64,000 nucleotides of DNA from Streptococcus catagoni (GTDB lineage Bacteria > Bacillota > Bacilli > Lactobacillales > Streptococcaceae). The notes beneath the pieces are model-generated. The model did no database searches. It saw only the letters and a program-made list of their open reading frames with translations, and had not been told where the DNA came from. Each line of letters starts with the position of its first letter. Positions within the stretch are counted from its first letter, which is position 1. The stretch is taken from the NCBI RefSeq assembly GCF_011421425.1, contig NZ_WPCW01000002.1, positions 359,564 through 423,563 of the forward strand, written 5' to 3'. Shown piece after piece: positions 48,517 through 57,612 of this stretch. Both the position numbers and the translations under genes were made by a program.

Positions 48517-49653
48517 ATGAACAATACTGAATTTTATGAACGGTTAGGTATTTCCAAGGATGCCTCACAAGATGAGATCAAAAAGGCCTACCGTAAAATG
48601 TCAAAAAAATATCATCCAGATATTAATAAGGAGGCAGGAGCTGAACAAAAGTATAAAGAAGTTCAAGAAGCTTATGAAACCTTGAGCGATTCTCAAAAAC
48701 GTGCTGCCTATGATCAGTATGGTGCTGCTGGAGCCCAAGGAGGCTTTGGTGGTGGAGCAGGCGGTTTTGGTGGTTTTGATGGCGGCGGCTTCGGTGGCTT
48801 TGAAGATATCTTCTCAAGCTTCTTTGGTGGCGGTGCAAGTCGTAACCCAAATGCGCCAAGACAAGGTGATGATCTTCAATACCGGGTTAATCTTTCTTTT
48901 GAAGAAGCTATTTTTGGTGTCGAAAAAGAAGTATCCTATAATCGAGAATCAGTCTGTCATACCTGTTCTGGTTCTGGTGCTAAACCTGGAACCAGTCCTG
49001 TAACCTGTGGACGTTGTCATGGTTCTGGGGTGATCACAGTTGATACCCAAACACCACTAGGTATGATGAGACGTCAGGTTACCTGTGATGTCTGTCATGG
49101 AACAGGGAAAGAGATTAAGAGCCCGTGTCCAACCTGTCATGGAAGTGGACATGAAAAAGAAACCCATAAGGTTTCTGTGAAAATCCCAGCTGGGGTTGAA
49201 ACGGGTCAACAGATCCGCCTTCAAGGTCAAGGGGAAGCTGGCTTCAATGGCGGCCCTTATGGTGATCTCTTTGTTGTCTTAAATGTCTTGCCTAGCCAGA
49301 AATTTGAGCGCAATGGTTCAACCATTTACTATACCCTAAATATTTCCTTTGTCCAAGCAGCTCTTGGTGCTACAGTTGATATTCCAACAGTTCACGGCGA
49401 TGTTGAAATGTCTATTCCTTCTGGAACACAAACAGGTAAAACTTTCCGACTCAAAGGAAAGGGCGCTCCTAAATTACGAGGGAGTGGACAGGGCGATCAA
49501 CATGTAACCATTAATGTTGTGACTCCTACAAAACTGAATGAGGCTCAAAAAGAGGCGCTTAAAGCCTTTGCAGAGGCTAGCGGAGAGGCTGTATCAGCTC
49601 CTAAGAAAAAAGGCTTTTTTGATAAAGTAAAAGACGCCTTTGAAGAAATCTAA
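48517..49653 (+). CDS. dnaJ: Chaperone DnaJ (Hsp40)
   Basis: Co-chaperone that delivers substrates to DnaK and triggers its ATPase. The 378-residue protein has the J domain with H-P-D near residue 34, a Gly/Phe-rich linker (about residues 68-110), four zinc repeats C-x-x-C-x-G-x-G (about residues 145-215) and the C-terminal substrate domain. The start is ATG 48517 (M-N-N-T-E-F-Y), which is the normal family N-terminus. There is no recognisable Shine-Dalgarno sequence before it, which is odd for this genome. A TTG-started hydrophobic extension from 48445 is open but looks accidental. Confidence 0.95.
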   Translation: MNNTEFYERLGISKDASQDEIKKAYRKMSKKYHPDINKEAGAEQKYKEVQEAYETLSDSQKRAAYDQYGAAGAQGGFGGGAGGFGGFDGGGFGGFEDIFSSFFGGGASRNPNAPRQGDDLQYRVNLSFEEAIFGVEKEVSYNRESVCHTCSGSGAKPGTSPVTCGRCHGSGVITVDTQTPLGMMRRQVTCDVCHGTGKEIKSPCPTCHGSGHEKETHKVSVKIPAGVETGQQIRLQGQGEAGFNGGPYGDLFVVLNVLPSQKFERNGSTIYYTLNISFVQAALGATVDIPTVHGDVEMSIPSGTQTGKTFRLKGKGAPKLRGSGQGDQHVTINVVTPTKLNEAQKEALKAFAEASGEAVSAPKKKGFFDKVKDAFEEI

Positions 49654-49665
49654 ACACTTATTTCC

Positions 49666-49695
49666 AACCTGAACAAAAAATGTTCAGGTTTTTTT
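49666..49695 (+). terminator. Intrinsic terminator after dnaJ
   Basis: Stem AACCTGAACA / TGTTCAGGTT, A-rich loop, then a T run. Confidence 0.9.
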
Positions 49696-49744
49696 GATTA
49701 AAATGATTGCAAGAATGACAAAGTTAGGGTAAAATAATGTCACG

Positions 49745-49765
49745 GTAGTTTGAATATCAAACTAC
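49745..49765 (+). promoter_or_regulatory. FabT box before fabM
   Basis: Perfect palindrome GTAGTTTGA / TCAAACTAC around ATA; the core TTTGA-N3-TCAAA is the FabT operator pattern known from pneumococci. It predicts FabT control of fabM. Confidence 0.85.
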
Positions 49766-49807
49766 TTTTTACATGTTCCTTGTTTTAAACTGGAAAGGGG
49801 TAGTCCA

Positions 49808-50599
49808 ATGAGCTATCAAACAATATTATTTGAAATAAGAGAAGAAGTTGCTACACTGACGCTCAACAGACCTGAAATTTCAAATGGTTTTAATGTTGCT
49901 TCCTGTCAAGAAATACTTGATGTCATAGAGCAAGTGAAAAAAGATGCCAACATTCGTTTTCTGGTCATTAAAGCCGTGGGGAAAGTTTTCTCTGTGGGCG
50001 GAGATCTAGTAGAAATGAAAAGAGCAGTTGACGATGAGGATATTCAATCCTTAGAGAAAATTGCAGAGCTGGTACAGGTTATTACTTATGAGATAAAGCA
50101 TCTGCCAAAACCAGTAATTCTTTGTGCTGATGGTGCAGTAGCTGGAGCAGCCTTTAACATTGCTCTAGCAGTGGACTTCTGTCTGATTAGCGACAAGACA
50201 AAATTTGTTCAGGCCTTTGTAAATGTTGGTTTAGCACCAGATGCAGGAGGACTTTACTTGCTAACACGTGCAGTAGGTTTAAACCGAGCTGTTCATTTAG
50301 TTATGACTGGAGAAGCAGTCTCTGCTGAAAAAGCATTAGAATATGGCTTTGCCTACAAGGTATCTAAGTCAGAAGATTTGGAAGCTACCCTTGAGCAAGT
50401 CCTAAAAAGACTTAAAAGAGGCTCTTCTAATTCTTATGCAGCTATGAAAGCTTTAGTTTGGCAAAGTTATTTTTCAGACTGGGAAAACTATGCACCTTTG
50501 GAGTTGGAATTACAAAGTCAATTGGCTTATAAAGAAGATTTTAAAGAAGGCGTAAAAGCTTATAGCGAAAGAAGAAGACCAAATTTTAAAAATGCTTAG
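49808..50599 (+). CDS. fabM: Trans-2-decenoyl-ACP isomerase FabM
   Basis: Crotonase-fold isomerase that makes the cis-3-decenoyl-ACP branch point for unsaturated fatty acids in streptococci. The 263-residue protein has the oxyanion-hole segments (V-G-G-D-L near residue 60 and D-G-A-V-A-G-A-A near residue 110) and a C-terminal helix end. Being first in the fab cluster before fabT, it is assigned as FabM rather than a general enoyl-CoA hydratase. The ATG follows GGAAAGGGG. It has its own FabT-regulated promoter. Confidence 0.9.
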   Translation: MSYQTILFEIREEVATLTLNRPEISNGFNVASCQEILDVIEQVKKDANIRFLVIKAVGKVFSVGGDLVEMKRAVDDEDIQSLEKIAELVQVITYEIKHLPKPVILCADGAVAGAAFNIALAVDFCLISDKTKFVQAFVNVGLAPDAGGLYLLTRAVGLNRAVHLVMTGEAVSAEKALEYGFAYKVSKSEDLEATLEQVLKRLKRGSSNSYAAMKALVWQSYFSDWENYAPLELELQSQLAYKEDFKEGVKAYSERRRPNFKNA

Positions 50600-50612
50600 A
50601 CTTCATAAATTC

Positions 50613-50656
50613 TTGCAATATAGTTTGAACTCTGATATAATTTGAAAGTCAAAGTT
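50613..50656 (+). promoter_or_regulatory. fabT promoter overlapped by a FabT box
   Basis: TTGCAA (50613-50618) and TATAAT (50636-50641) with 17-base spacing. The operator TTTGA-AAG-TCAAA (50641-50653) starts at the last base of the -10, so FabT should repress its own operon. Confidence 0.85.
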
Positions 50657-50676
50657 TATTGGAGGGAGGTGCCCAG

Positions 50677-51111
50677 GTGGAATATCAACAAATTAATGAC
50701 TATTTAGTGGACATATTTAATCGTATTTTAGTGATTGAAGAGATAAGTCTGAAAACTAGTCAATTTAATGATGTTTCTTTAAAAGAGATGCATACCATTG
50801 AGATTATTGGTAAATATAATCAAGTTACTCCCAGTGACATCGCTAGGGAATTAATGATTACCTTAGGTACTGTTACAACCAGTCTCAATAAACTTGAAGC
50901 TAAAGGTTATATTGAACGGACACGATCACTTTCAGATAGACGGGTAGTTTTTTTGAGCCTGACCAAGAAAGGTAGACTTTTAGATCGTTTACATGCAAAA
51001 TTTCATAAAAACATGGTTGGTCATGTTATTAAAGAAATGGATGAAGAAACGATGAAAGCTCTATTAAAGGGACTTAGTAATCTACATCAGTTTTTGGAGG
51101 ACCTTATTTAA
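50677..51111 (+). CDS. fabT: Fatty acid synthesis repressor FabT (MarR family)
   Basis: A 144-residue MarR-type winged-helix regulator that, with long-chain acyl-ACP as corepressor, turns down the fab genes. The HTH ([22 protein letters not shown]) lies near residues 45-68 and the wing S-D-R-R-V near residue 85. The start is GTG at 50677, after GGAGGGAGG, giving the usual M-E-Y-Q-Q-I-N N-terminus. The stop shares a base with the fabH start. Confidence 0.93.
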   Translation: MEYQQINDYLVDIFNRILVIEEISLKTSQFNDVSLKEMHTIEIIGKYNQVTPSDIARELMITLGTVTTSLNKLEAKGYIERTRSLSDRRVVFLSLTKKGRLLDRLHAKFHKNMVGHVIKEMDEETMKALLKGLSNLHQFLEDLI

Positions 51112-52085
51112 TGCCCTATACAAAGATTAGTCAGGCAGCTCATTATGTCCCAAAACAAGTTGTGACAAATGACGACTTGACTACCATTTTAGAGACCACC
51201 GATCAGTGGATCTCTTCAAGAACTGGTATTAAAGAGAGACGTATCTCTCAGAATGAGGAAACCAGTGACTTAGCTATTAAGGTGGCTGAAAAGTTACTGA
51301 AAAAAAGCAATTATTCAGCCCAAGAACTTGATTTTATCATTTTGGCTACTATTAGCTCCGATTCGACTATGCCCTCAACAGCAGCCAAGGTCCAGGGAGC
51401 TATCGGAGCCAGTAAAGCCTTCGCTTTTGACCTCAGTGCAGCTTGTAGCGGCTTTGTTTATGCTCTGGCCATGGGCGATAAATTGATTAGCTCTGGCCTT
51501 TACCAAAAAGGTTTGATTATTGGTGCAGAGATATTATCAAAACAACTGGATTGGACAGATAGAACAACAGCAGTTTTGTTTGGTGATGGCGCTGGAGGTG
51601 TCCTTATCGAAGCTTCAGATCAACCTCACTTTTTGGCTGAATCTTTAAGTACCGATGGAACAAAAGCACAGTGTTTAACCTCTGGAATAAGCGGTTTATC
51701 TTCACCCTTTTCAGAAAGTACTGATTCAGACCCCTATATTAAGATGGATGGAAGAGCTATTTTTGATTTTGCCATTCGTGATGTTTCTAAAAACATTTCA
51801 GACTTGATTAAAGAAAGCGGACTTGACAAAGAGACCATTGATTATCTCTTCTTACATCAGGCTAATAAAAGAATTTTAGATAAAATGGCAAAGAAAATCG
51901 GTCTATCTCGAGAGAAATTTCTAGAGAATATGATGACCTATGGAAATACTAGCGCAGCAAGTATTCCAATCTTGTTATCAGAGTCTGTCCAAAAGGGGCA
52001 AATTAGGTTAGATGGTAGCCAGACAGTCTTACTTTCCGGTTTCGGTGGAGGTTTGACATGGGGAAGTCTAATTGTTAAAATTTAG
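51111..52085 (+). CDS. fabH: 3-oxoacyl-ACP synthase III FabH
   Basis: Starts fatty acid chains by condensing acetyl-CoA with malonyl-ACP. The 324-residue protein has the catalytic Cys in L-S-A-A-C-S-G-F near residue 112, His in F-L-H-Q-A-N near residue 250 and Asn in Y-G-N-T-S-A-A-S near residue 280. Its ATG overlaps the fabT stop, so regulator and first condensing enzyme are coupled. Confidence 0.97.
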   Translation: MPYTKISQAAHYVPKQVVTNDDLTTILETTDQWISSRTGIKERRISQNEETSDLAIKVAEKLLKKSNYSAQELDFIILATISSDSTMPSTAAKVQGAIGASKAFAFDLSAACSGFVYALAMGDKLISSGLYQKGLIIGAEILSKQLDWTDRTTAVLFGDGAGGVLIEASDQPHFLAESLSTDGTKAQCLTSGISGLSSPFSESTDSDPYIKMDGRAIFDFAIRDVSKNISDLIKESGLDKETIDYLFLHQANKRILDKMAKKIGLSREKFLENMMTYGNTSAASIPILLSESVQKGQIRLDGSQTVLLSGFGGGLTWGSLIVKI

Positions 52086-52146
52086 TTATATTATGTGGCG
52101 ATCACATTTATAAAAATAAACTTACACATTTTTAAGGAGAAATAAA

Positions 52147-52371
52147 ATGGCAGTATTTGAAAAAGTACAAGAAATTATCGTAGAAGAACTTGGTAAAGAA
52201 ACAGAAGAAGTGAAAATGGAAACAACTTTTGATGAGTTGGATGCAGATTCTTTAGACGTTTTCCAAGTTATTTCAGAAATTGAAGATGCATTTGACATCC
52301 AAATTGAAACTGAAGAAGGCTTAAATACTGTCGGCGACTTGGTTGCTTATGTAGAAGAAAAAACAAAATAA
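52147..52371 (+). CDS. acpP: Acyl carrier protein
   Basis: A 74-residue acidic helical protein that carries the growing acyl chain. The D-S-L motif with the phosphopantetheine serine is at residue 35 (D-A-D-S-L-D). It is the substrate of AcpS, also in this window, and a partner for every enzyme in the cluster. ATG after AAGGAG. Confidence 0.97.
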   Translation: MAVFEKVQEIIVEELGKETEEVKMETTFDELDADSLDVFQVISEIEDAFDIQIETEEGLNTVGDLVAYVEEKTK

Positions 52372-52511
52372 GAGCTTAATTAGACTAGAAACTTAGGCAT
52401 TTCTTGAAACCATTCCTTATCGTTTTTTGATTTGCTGTAGATCTAATAAAAAGAACAAACGGGTGAGATTACCCCTCTTCAAGGAATATTTCATCCTTTC
52501 TTCTTACACTA

Positions 52512-52532
52512 ATAGTTTGATTATCAAATTAT
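52512..52532 (+). promoter_or_regulatory. FabT box before fabK
   Basis: ATAGTTTGA / TCAAATTAT around TTA matches the FabT operator core. It overlaps a possible -35 (TTGATT) and lies 25 bases before the fabK start, so fabK-fabD-fabG-fabF-acc should be a second FabT-controlled transcript. Confidence 0.85.
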
Positions 52533-52556
52533 TTTCTTTGTAATAGAAGGTATATA

Positions 52557-53525
52557 ATGAAAACACGAATTACAGAATTACTAAATATTGAATATCCGAT
52601 ATTCCAAGGAGGAATGGCCTGGGTGGCCGATGGCGATTTGGCCGGAGCGGTTTCAAACGCAGGTGGTCTAGGGATCATTGGTGGTGGAAATGCTCCTAAA
52701 GAAGTTGTCAAAGCAAATATTGACCGCGTAAAAGCTATTACTGATAAACCCTTTGGTGTCAATATCATGCTCCTCTCACCATTTGCCGAGGATATCGTAG
52801 ATTTGGTAATTGAAGAAGGTGTTAAAGTTGTAACGACTGGTGCTGGCAATCCTGGTAAGTATATGGAACGTCTGCATGAAGCTGGAATCATAGTTATCCC
52901 AGTAGTTCCTAGTGTTGCGCTGGCAAAAAGAATGGAAAAATTAGGCGTTGACGCTGTGATTACAGAAGGCATGGAAGCAGGCGGGCATATTGGTAAGCTA
53001 ACCACGATGACTCTGGTACGTCAGGTAGTTGAAACTTTAACCATTCCTGTTATTGCTGCAGGAGGTATAGGAGATGGCAGAGGAGCAGCGGCAGCCTTTA
53101 TGCTGGGTGCAGAAGCTGTCCAAGTAGGAACACGCTTTGTTGTTGCTAAAGAATCTAATGCCCATCAGAATTTTAAGGATAGGATCCTAAAGGCTAAGGA
53201 TATTGATACAGTTGTTTCTGCACAAGTCGTTGGCCATCCCGTAAGATCCATCAAAAACAAGCTGACAAATGCTTATTCTAAGGCCGAAAAAGAATTTTTA
53301 GCTGGTGAAAAAACTGCATCTGAAATTGATGAGATGGGAGCCGGTTCACTAAGAAATGCAGTAGTTGACGGTGATGTCGTTAATGGTTCAGTTATGGCTG
53401 GGCAAATTGCAGGGCTTATCACCAAGGAAGTAAGCTGTCAGGAAATCATAGCTGATATTTTCTATGGAGCGGCTAAGGTCATTAGAGATCAGGCTAAAAA
53501 TTGGGAAAATGTACTCAACAACTAA
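52557..53525 (+). CDS. fabK: Enoyl-ACP reductase FabK (FMN-dependent)
   Basis: Performs the last reduction of each elongation cycle using NADH and FMN, and replaces FabI in streptococci, making them insensitive to triclosan. The 322-residue nitronate monooxygenase-like barrel has the FMN site Q-G-G-M-A-W-V-A (about residue 18), S-N-A-G-G-L-G-I-I-G-G-G near residue 33, E-G-x-E-A-G-G-H near residue 140 and A-A-G-G-I near residue 167. Confidence 0.96.
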   Translation: MKTRITELLNIEYPIFQGGMAWVADGDLAGAVSNAGGLGIIGGGNAPKEVVKANIDRVKAITDKPFGVNIMLLSPFAEDIVDLVIEEGVKVVTTGAGNPGKYMERLHEAGIIVIPVVPSVALAKRMEKLGVDAVITEGMEAGGHIGKLTTMTLVRQVVETLTIPVIAAGGIGDGRGAAAAFMLGAEAVQVGTRFVVAKESNAHQNFKDRILKAKDIDTVVSAQVVGHPVRSIKNKLTNAYSKAEKEFLAGEKTASEIDEMGAGSLRNAVVDGDVVNGSVMAGQIAGLITKEVSCQEIIADIFYGAAKVIRDQAKNWENVLNN

Positions 53526-53546
53526 AAAATACTTGTGAGGAATGAA

Positions 53547-54467
53547 ATGACAAAAACAGCCTTATTATTTGCAGGGCAAGGTTCCCAAAAGTTAGGAATG
53601 GGTAAGGACCTCTATGAAGCTTTTCCGATAGTAAAAGAAACATTTGATCAAGCCAGTCAAGTACTGGGTTATGATCTTAGATTTCTAATAGATCATGATC
53701 AGGAGAAGCTCAATCAAACCAGGTACACACAACCTGCTATTTTAACAACTTCGATCGCTATCTATCGTTTATTAAAGAGTCATAAGTTCCATGCAGACTA
53801 TGTAGCTGGCTTATCACTTGGTGAATATTCGGCTCTTGTAGCTTCAGGTGCTATTGATTTTAAAGATGCCCTAAGCCTAGTGGCTAAAAGAGGCCAACTG
53901 ATGGAAGAGGCAGCACCTAGGGGCAGCGGCAAGATGGTGGCTGTTTTAAATACAGAAGCCTCTATCATTGAAGCAGCTTGTAAGGAAGTCTCTGACCTAG
54001 GAATTGTTTGGCCGGCTAACTATAATACCCCAGGACAAATTGTCATTGGTGGTCAGGTAGAGGCTGTCAATGCAGCCATTGAGCTTTTAAAGGAAAGAGG
54101 AAGTAAAAGACTGATTCCCTTAAATGTCTCAGGTCCCTTTCATACAGCACTTTTAGCATCGGCAAGTGAAAAATTAGGACAAGAATTAAGGAAGATAGAT
54201 TTTAAAGAACTTAAGATACCCTTGGTTGGAAATACAGAAGCTAAGCTTATGTCCAAAGAAGACATAGCACAGCTACTTGAAAGACAAGTAATGGAACCTG
54301 TTCGGTTCTACGAAAGTATCCAGACCATGAAGGCTTTGGGTTGCGACCAGTTCATTGAAATTGGTCCTGGAAAAATTCTTAGTGGCTTTATTAAAAAAAT
54401 TGATAAAAACTTGCAGTGTCAAAGCATTGAAGACATTCAAACTTTGAGAGATTATTTAAAGAATTAG
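53547..54467 (+). CDS. fabD: Malonyl-CoA:ACP transacylase FabD
   Basis: Loads malonate from CoA onto ACP. The 306-residue protein has the Q-G-S-Q motif at residue 12, the nucleophile Ser in G-L-S-L-G-E near residue 91 and the catalytic His in G-P-F-H near residue 200. The ATG at 53547 follows GAGGAA; a GTG at 53535 in frame is less well placed. Confidence 0.96.
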   Translation: MTKTALLFAGQGSQKLGMGKDLYEAFPIVKETFDQASQVLGYDLRFLIDHDQEKLNQTRYTQPAILTTSIAIYRLLKSHKFHADYVAGLSLGEYSALVASGAIDFKDALSLVAKRGQLMEEAAPRGSGKMVAVLNTEASIIEAACKEVSDLGIVWPANYNTPGQIVIGGQVEAVNAAIELLKERGSKRLIPLNVSGPFHTALLASASEKLGQELRKIDFKELKIPLVGNTEAKLMSKEDIAQLLERQVMEPVRFYESIQTMKALGCDQFIEIGPGKILSGFIKKIDKNLQCQSIEDIQTLRDYLKN

Positions 54468-54478
54468 AGAGGTATTTT

Positions 54479-55213
54479 ATGGAATTAACAGGAAAAAATG
54501 TATTTATTACAGGTTCTACAAGAGGAATTGGTCTAGCAATTGCCCATGCTTTTGCTGAAGCTGGAGCAAATATTGTTATAAATGGAAGATCTGCTATTTC
54601 GGAAACTCTTCTATCAGACTTTGCTTCATATAATGTCAAGGTATGCCCTGTTTCAGGAGATGTATCAGATGGTGCAGATGCTAAAAGAATGATCCAGCAA
54701 GCTATAGATGAACTTGGGTCTGTGGATATTCTTGTCAATAACGCTGGAATTACTAATGATAAACTGATCATGCGTATGACAGAGGAAGACTTTGAAAAAG
54801 TTCTAAAAATCAATCTAACGGGTGCCTTTAATATGTCTCAAGCCGTTTTAAAACCAATGTTAAAGGCTAGACAGGGATCTATTATCAATATTTCTAGTGT
54901 TGTGGGCCTAACAGGTAATGCTGGCCAAGCAAACTATGCCGCATCCAAGGCTGGATTGATTGGTCTGACTAAGTCTCTAGCAAGAGAAATTGCTAGTCGT
55001 GGCATCTGTGTTAATGCTGTAGCACCAGGATTTATCATGTCAGATATGACAGATGTACTGCCAGAAAAAACACAAGAGGCTATTTTAAGTCAGGTTCCAA
55101 TTGGCAGAATTGGAGAGGCAAAAGAAGTTGCAGAACTAGTTAGATTCCTAGCTGGTCAAAACTATATTACAGGACAGGTTATTGCCATTGATGGTGGCGT
55201 AACCATGCAATAA
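54479..55213 (+). CDS. fabG: 3-oxoacyl-ACP reductase FabG
   Basis: NADPH-dependent SDR enzyme that reduces 3-oxoacyl-ACP. The 244-residue protein has the T-G-x-x-x-G-I-G cofactor motif at residue 12, N-N-A-G near residue 86, and the Ser-Tyr-Lys triad (I-S-S-V near residue 138; Y-A-A-S-K near residue 151). It is 11 bases after fabD. Confidence 0.97.
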   Translation: MELTGKNVFITGSTRGIGLAIAHAFAEAGANIVINGRSAISETLLSDFASYNVKVCPVSGDVSDGADAKRMIQQAIDELGSVDILVNNAGITNDKLIMRMTEEDFEKVLKINLTGAFNMSQAVLKPMLKARQGSIINISSVVGLTGNAGQANYAASKAGLIGLTKSLAREIASRGICVNAVAPGFIMSDMTDVLPEKTQEAILSQVPIGRIGEAKEVAELVRFLAGQNYITGQVIAIDGGVTMQ

Positions 55214-55230
55214 TAAAGAGGTAATAAAAT

Positions 55231-56463
55231 ATGAATCATAATAGAGTGGTCGTGACAGGTTATGGATTAACCTCACCAATTGGTAATACACCTGAAGATT
55301 TTTGGACAAGTTTAAGAAATGGTAAAATCGGGATTGCACCCATTACCAGATTTGACACTAGTGATTATGCTGTTAAAAATGCTGCTCAGATAGATGATTT
55401 CCCCTTTGATAAATACTTTACCAAGAAAGATCTGAATCGTTTTGACATGTATTCCCTATATGCGCTTTATGCTTCCTTGGAAGCTGTCAAAAATGCCCGA
55501 CTTGATTTAGAAGAAGTCAATAAAGACCGTATGGGAGTTATTGTTGCTTCTGGGATTGGTGGTATCACAGAAATTGAAGAACAGGTCATTCGTCTTCATG
55601 AAAAGGGAACAAAACGTGTTAAGCCAATGACTTTGCCAAAGGCCTTGCCTAATATGGCTGCTGGTAATGTGGCTATGAAGTTAGAAGCAAAAGGCGTTTG
55701 TAAGTCAATAAATACAGCCTGTGCCTCATCAAATGATGCTATAGGAGATGCTTATCATACCATCAAATTTGGCCTACAAGATATCATGGTAGTTGGTGGC
55801 GCAGAATCTTCCATCACACCTTTTGCTATTTCAGGTTTCCAAAGTTTGACAGCATTGTCAACAACCGTAGACCCAAGCCGTAGTTCGATTCCATTTGATA
55901 AGGAGAGAAATGGCTTTATCATGGGGGAGGGTTCTGGTATGTTAGTTCTTGAAAGTTTGGAACATGCTCAAAAACGTGGCGCAACGATCCTAGCTGAAAT
56001 AGTAGGCTATGGAAATACTTGTGATGCTTACCATATGACTTCTCCACATCCAGAAGGATTAGGAGCTAGAAAAGCTATTCAGTTGGCCTTGGATGAGGCT
56101 GGACTAGAAGCTAAGGATATTGATTATGTCAATGCACACGGTACCTCTACACCTGCTAATGAAAAGGGTGAAAGTCAAGCCATTGTTGCAGTACTTGGCA
56201 AGTCAGTTCCAGTTTCTTCAACCAAATCATTTACAGGACATTTATTAGGGGCGGCAGGGGCTGTAGAAGCGATTGCTACCATTGAAGCCATGCGTCATAG
56301 TTACATACCAATGACAGCAGGAACAAGAGAACTTTCAGATGACATTGAAGCAAATATTGTATGTGGTCAAGGAAAAGTGTCTAAAATTCGCTATGCCCTT
56401 TCTAACACCTTTGGATTTGGTGGCCATAATGCTGTTTTAGCATTTAAAGATTGGGAGGATTAA
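55231..56463 (+). CDS. fabF: 3-oxoacyl-ACP synthase II FabF
   Basis: Main elongation condensing enzyme. The 410-residue protein has the nucleophile Cys in T-A-C-A-S-S near residue 164 and the two catalytic His residues in N-A-H-G-T-S-T near residue 304 and F-T-G-H-L-L-G-A-A-G near residue 340. The last codons (F-K-D-W-E-D) are the sequence duplicated some 235 bases downstream. The stop is followed at once by a truncated AccB-like frame. Confidence 0.97.
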   Translation: MNHNRVVVTGYGLTSPIGNTPEDFWTSLRNGKIGIAPITRFDTSDYAVKNAAQIDDFPFDKYFTKKDLNRFDMYSLYALYASLEAVKNARLDLEEVNKDRMGVIVASGIGGITEIEEQVIRLHEKGTKRVKPMTLPKALPNMAAGNVAMKLEAKGVCKSINTACASSNDAIGDAYHTIKFGLQDIMVVGGAESSITPFAISGFQSLTALSTTVDPSRSSIPFDKERNGFIMGEGSGMLVLESLEHAQKRGATILAEIVGYGNTCDAYHMTSPHPEGLGARKAIQLALDEAGLEAKDIDYVNAHGTSTPANEKGESQAIVAVLGKSVPVSSTKSFTGHLLGAAGAVEAIATIEAMRHSYIPMTAGTRELSDDIEANIVCGQGKVSKIRYALSNTFGFGGHNAVLAFKDWED

Positions 56464-56646
56464 GTGTGGGCCTTTGAGGAGATTAGAAATTTAATTTCAC
56501 ATTTAGATGCATTAGGCTTAAACGAGCTTACTCTAAAGATCGAAAAAATTGATCTAATTTTTAAAAAGAATCACTCAACTGAATGTAATATAAAAAATAC
56601 AAAAAACATAGTAACGACATACTACCGCAAATGGAAAACTTTTTGA
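56464..56646 (+). pseudogene. Truncated AccB (biotin carboxyl carrier) N-terminal copy
   Basis: A 60-codon frame starting at GTG with GGGAGG upstream. Its first 35 residues (I-R-N-L-I-S-H-L-D ... I-D-L-I-F-K-K-N) match the N-terminal domain of AccB, but it then runs into unrelated sequence and has no biotinyl domain, so it cannot carry biotin. It occupies exactly the place where accB should begin after fabF. Either a relic of a tandem duplication or a short peptide of unknown use. The true accB follows at 56704. Confidence 0.75.
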
Positions 56647-56647
56647 A

Positions 56648-56703
56648 AGAAGAAAATCCTTTTAGTGGAATAATTCTGGAATTTGAAGATTGGGAGACTT
56701 AGT
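56648..56703 (+). pseudogene. Relic of a second fabF 3' end
   Basis: Read in frame, this segment ends I-L-E-F-E-D-W-E-T-stop, closely matching the fabF C-terminus (V-L-A-F-K-D-W-E-D-stop). The DNA around GATTGGGAG and the following accB start is the same in both copies. It shows that the fabF-accB junction is present twice. Confidence 0.7.
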
Positions 56704-57165
56704 TTGGATATTCAAGTAGTAAAAGACTTGATGACACAGTTCGATGAATCAAGCCTTAGGGAATTTTCCTTTAAAACAAATGAAGCTGAAATCTGCTTTA
56801 GTAAAAATGAGCAGAAGCAACTTGTAACAACAGCCTTGACCCCTAGCCCTCAAGAGAGAGTGAGTGCACCGGAACAAGAGATTTTAGAGACAGAAGTAGA
56901 AGTAAGAAGAGAAGAATTACCAGTGGCAGAAGGTCAATTGGTCCAAAGTCCATTGGTCGGTGTTGCCTACCTATCTCCTGCACCAGGAAAACCTAATTTT
57001 GTGTCAGTAGGTGATCAGGTTAAAAAGGGACAGACACTCTTAATCATTGAAGCTATGAAAGTTATGAATGAAGTTCCAGCACCAAATGATGGTATTGTGA
57101 CGGAAGTTCTAGTCTCTAATGAAGAAATGATAGAATACGGGAAAGGCTTGGTAAGAATTAAATGA
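56704..57165 (+). CDS. accB: Biotin carboxyl carrier protein of acetyl-CoA carboxylase
   Basis: A 153-residue protein that carries carboxybiotin between AccC and AccAD. It has an N-terminal domain (about residues 1-45), a Pro/Glu-rich linker and the C-terminal biotinyl domain with E-A-M-K-V-M (biotin lysine near residue 118). The start is TTG at 56704, 8 bases after GGGAG within the fabF relic; a TTG at 56683 lies further upstream. The stop overlaps fabZ by 4 bases. Confidence 0.92.
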   Translation: MDIQVVKDLMTQFDESSLREFSFKTNEAEICFSKNEQKQLVTTALTPSPQERVSAPEQEILETEVEVRREELPVAEGQLVQSPLVGVAYLSPAPGKPNFVSVGDQVKKGQTLLIIEAMKVMNEVPAPNDGIVTEVLVSNEEMIEYGKGLVRIK

Positions 57166-57584
57166 TTGATATCAAAGCTATTCAAGACGCACTACCACAC
57201 CGCTACCCTATGCTTCTAGTTGATCGCGTTCTTGAAGCAAGTGAAGACCATATTGTGGCTCTTAAAAATGTGACCATTAACGAACCATTTTTTACAGGGC
57301 ATTTTCCACAGTACCCAGTTATGCCAGGGGTCTTAATTATGGAGGCCTTGGCACAGACTGCTGGTGTCTTAGAATTGTCAAAAGAAGAAAATAAAGATAA
57401 GCTTGTCTTTTATGCGGGCATGGATAAGGTTAAATTCAAAAAACAAGTGGTTCCTGGGGATCAACTGATCATGACCGTAGAATTCGTCAAAAGAAGGGCT
57501 AATATAGCTGTCGTTAATGCAAAAGCAGAAGTGGATGGTAAGTTAGCAGCAAGCGGAACATTGACATTTGCAATTGGTCAGTAA
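57162..57584 (+). CDS. fabZ: 3-hydroxyacyl-ACP dehydratase FabZ
   Basis: Removes water from 3-hydroxyacyl-ACP. The 140-residue hot-dog-fold protein has the H-R-Y-P-M-L-L-V-D motif at residue 13, the catalytic His in G-H-F-P near residue 47 and Glu in M-E-A-L-A-Q near residue 61. With FabM, it sets the unsaturated/saturated balance. It starts in a 4-base overlap with accB. Confidence 0.96.
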   Translation: MIDIKAIQDALPHRYPMLLVDRVLEASEDHIVALKNVTINEPFFTGHFPQYPVMPGVLIMEALAQTAGVLELSKEENKDKLVFYAGMDKVKFKKQVVPGDQLIMTVEFVKRRANIAVVNAKAEVDGKLAASGTLTFAIGQ

Positions 57585-57612
57585 GTAAAAATGTTCTGTG
57601 GAGGAAATAAAG

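Noticed and set aside
52529-53005. 158-codon open frame antisense to fabK
   Set aside because: Composition follows the fabK codon pattern, with no start signal and no known protein likeness.
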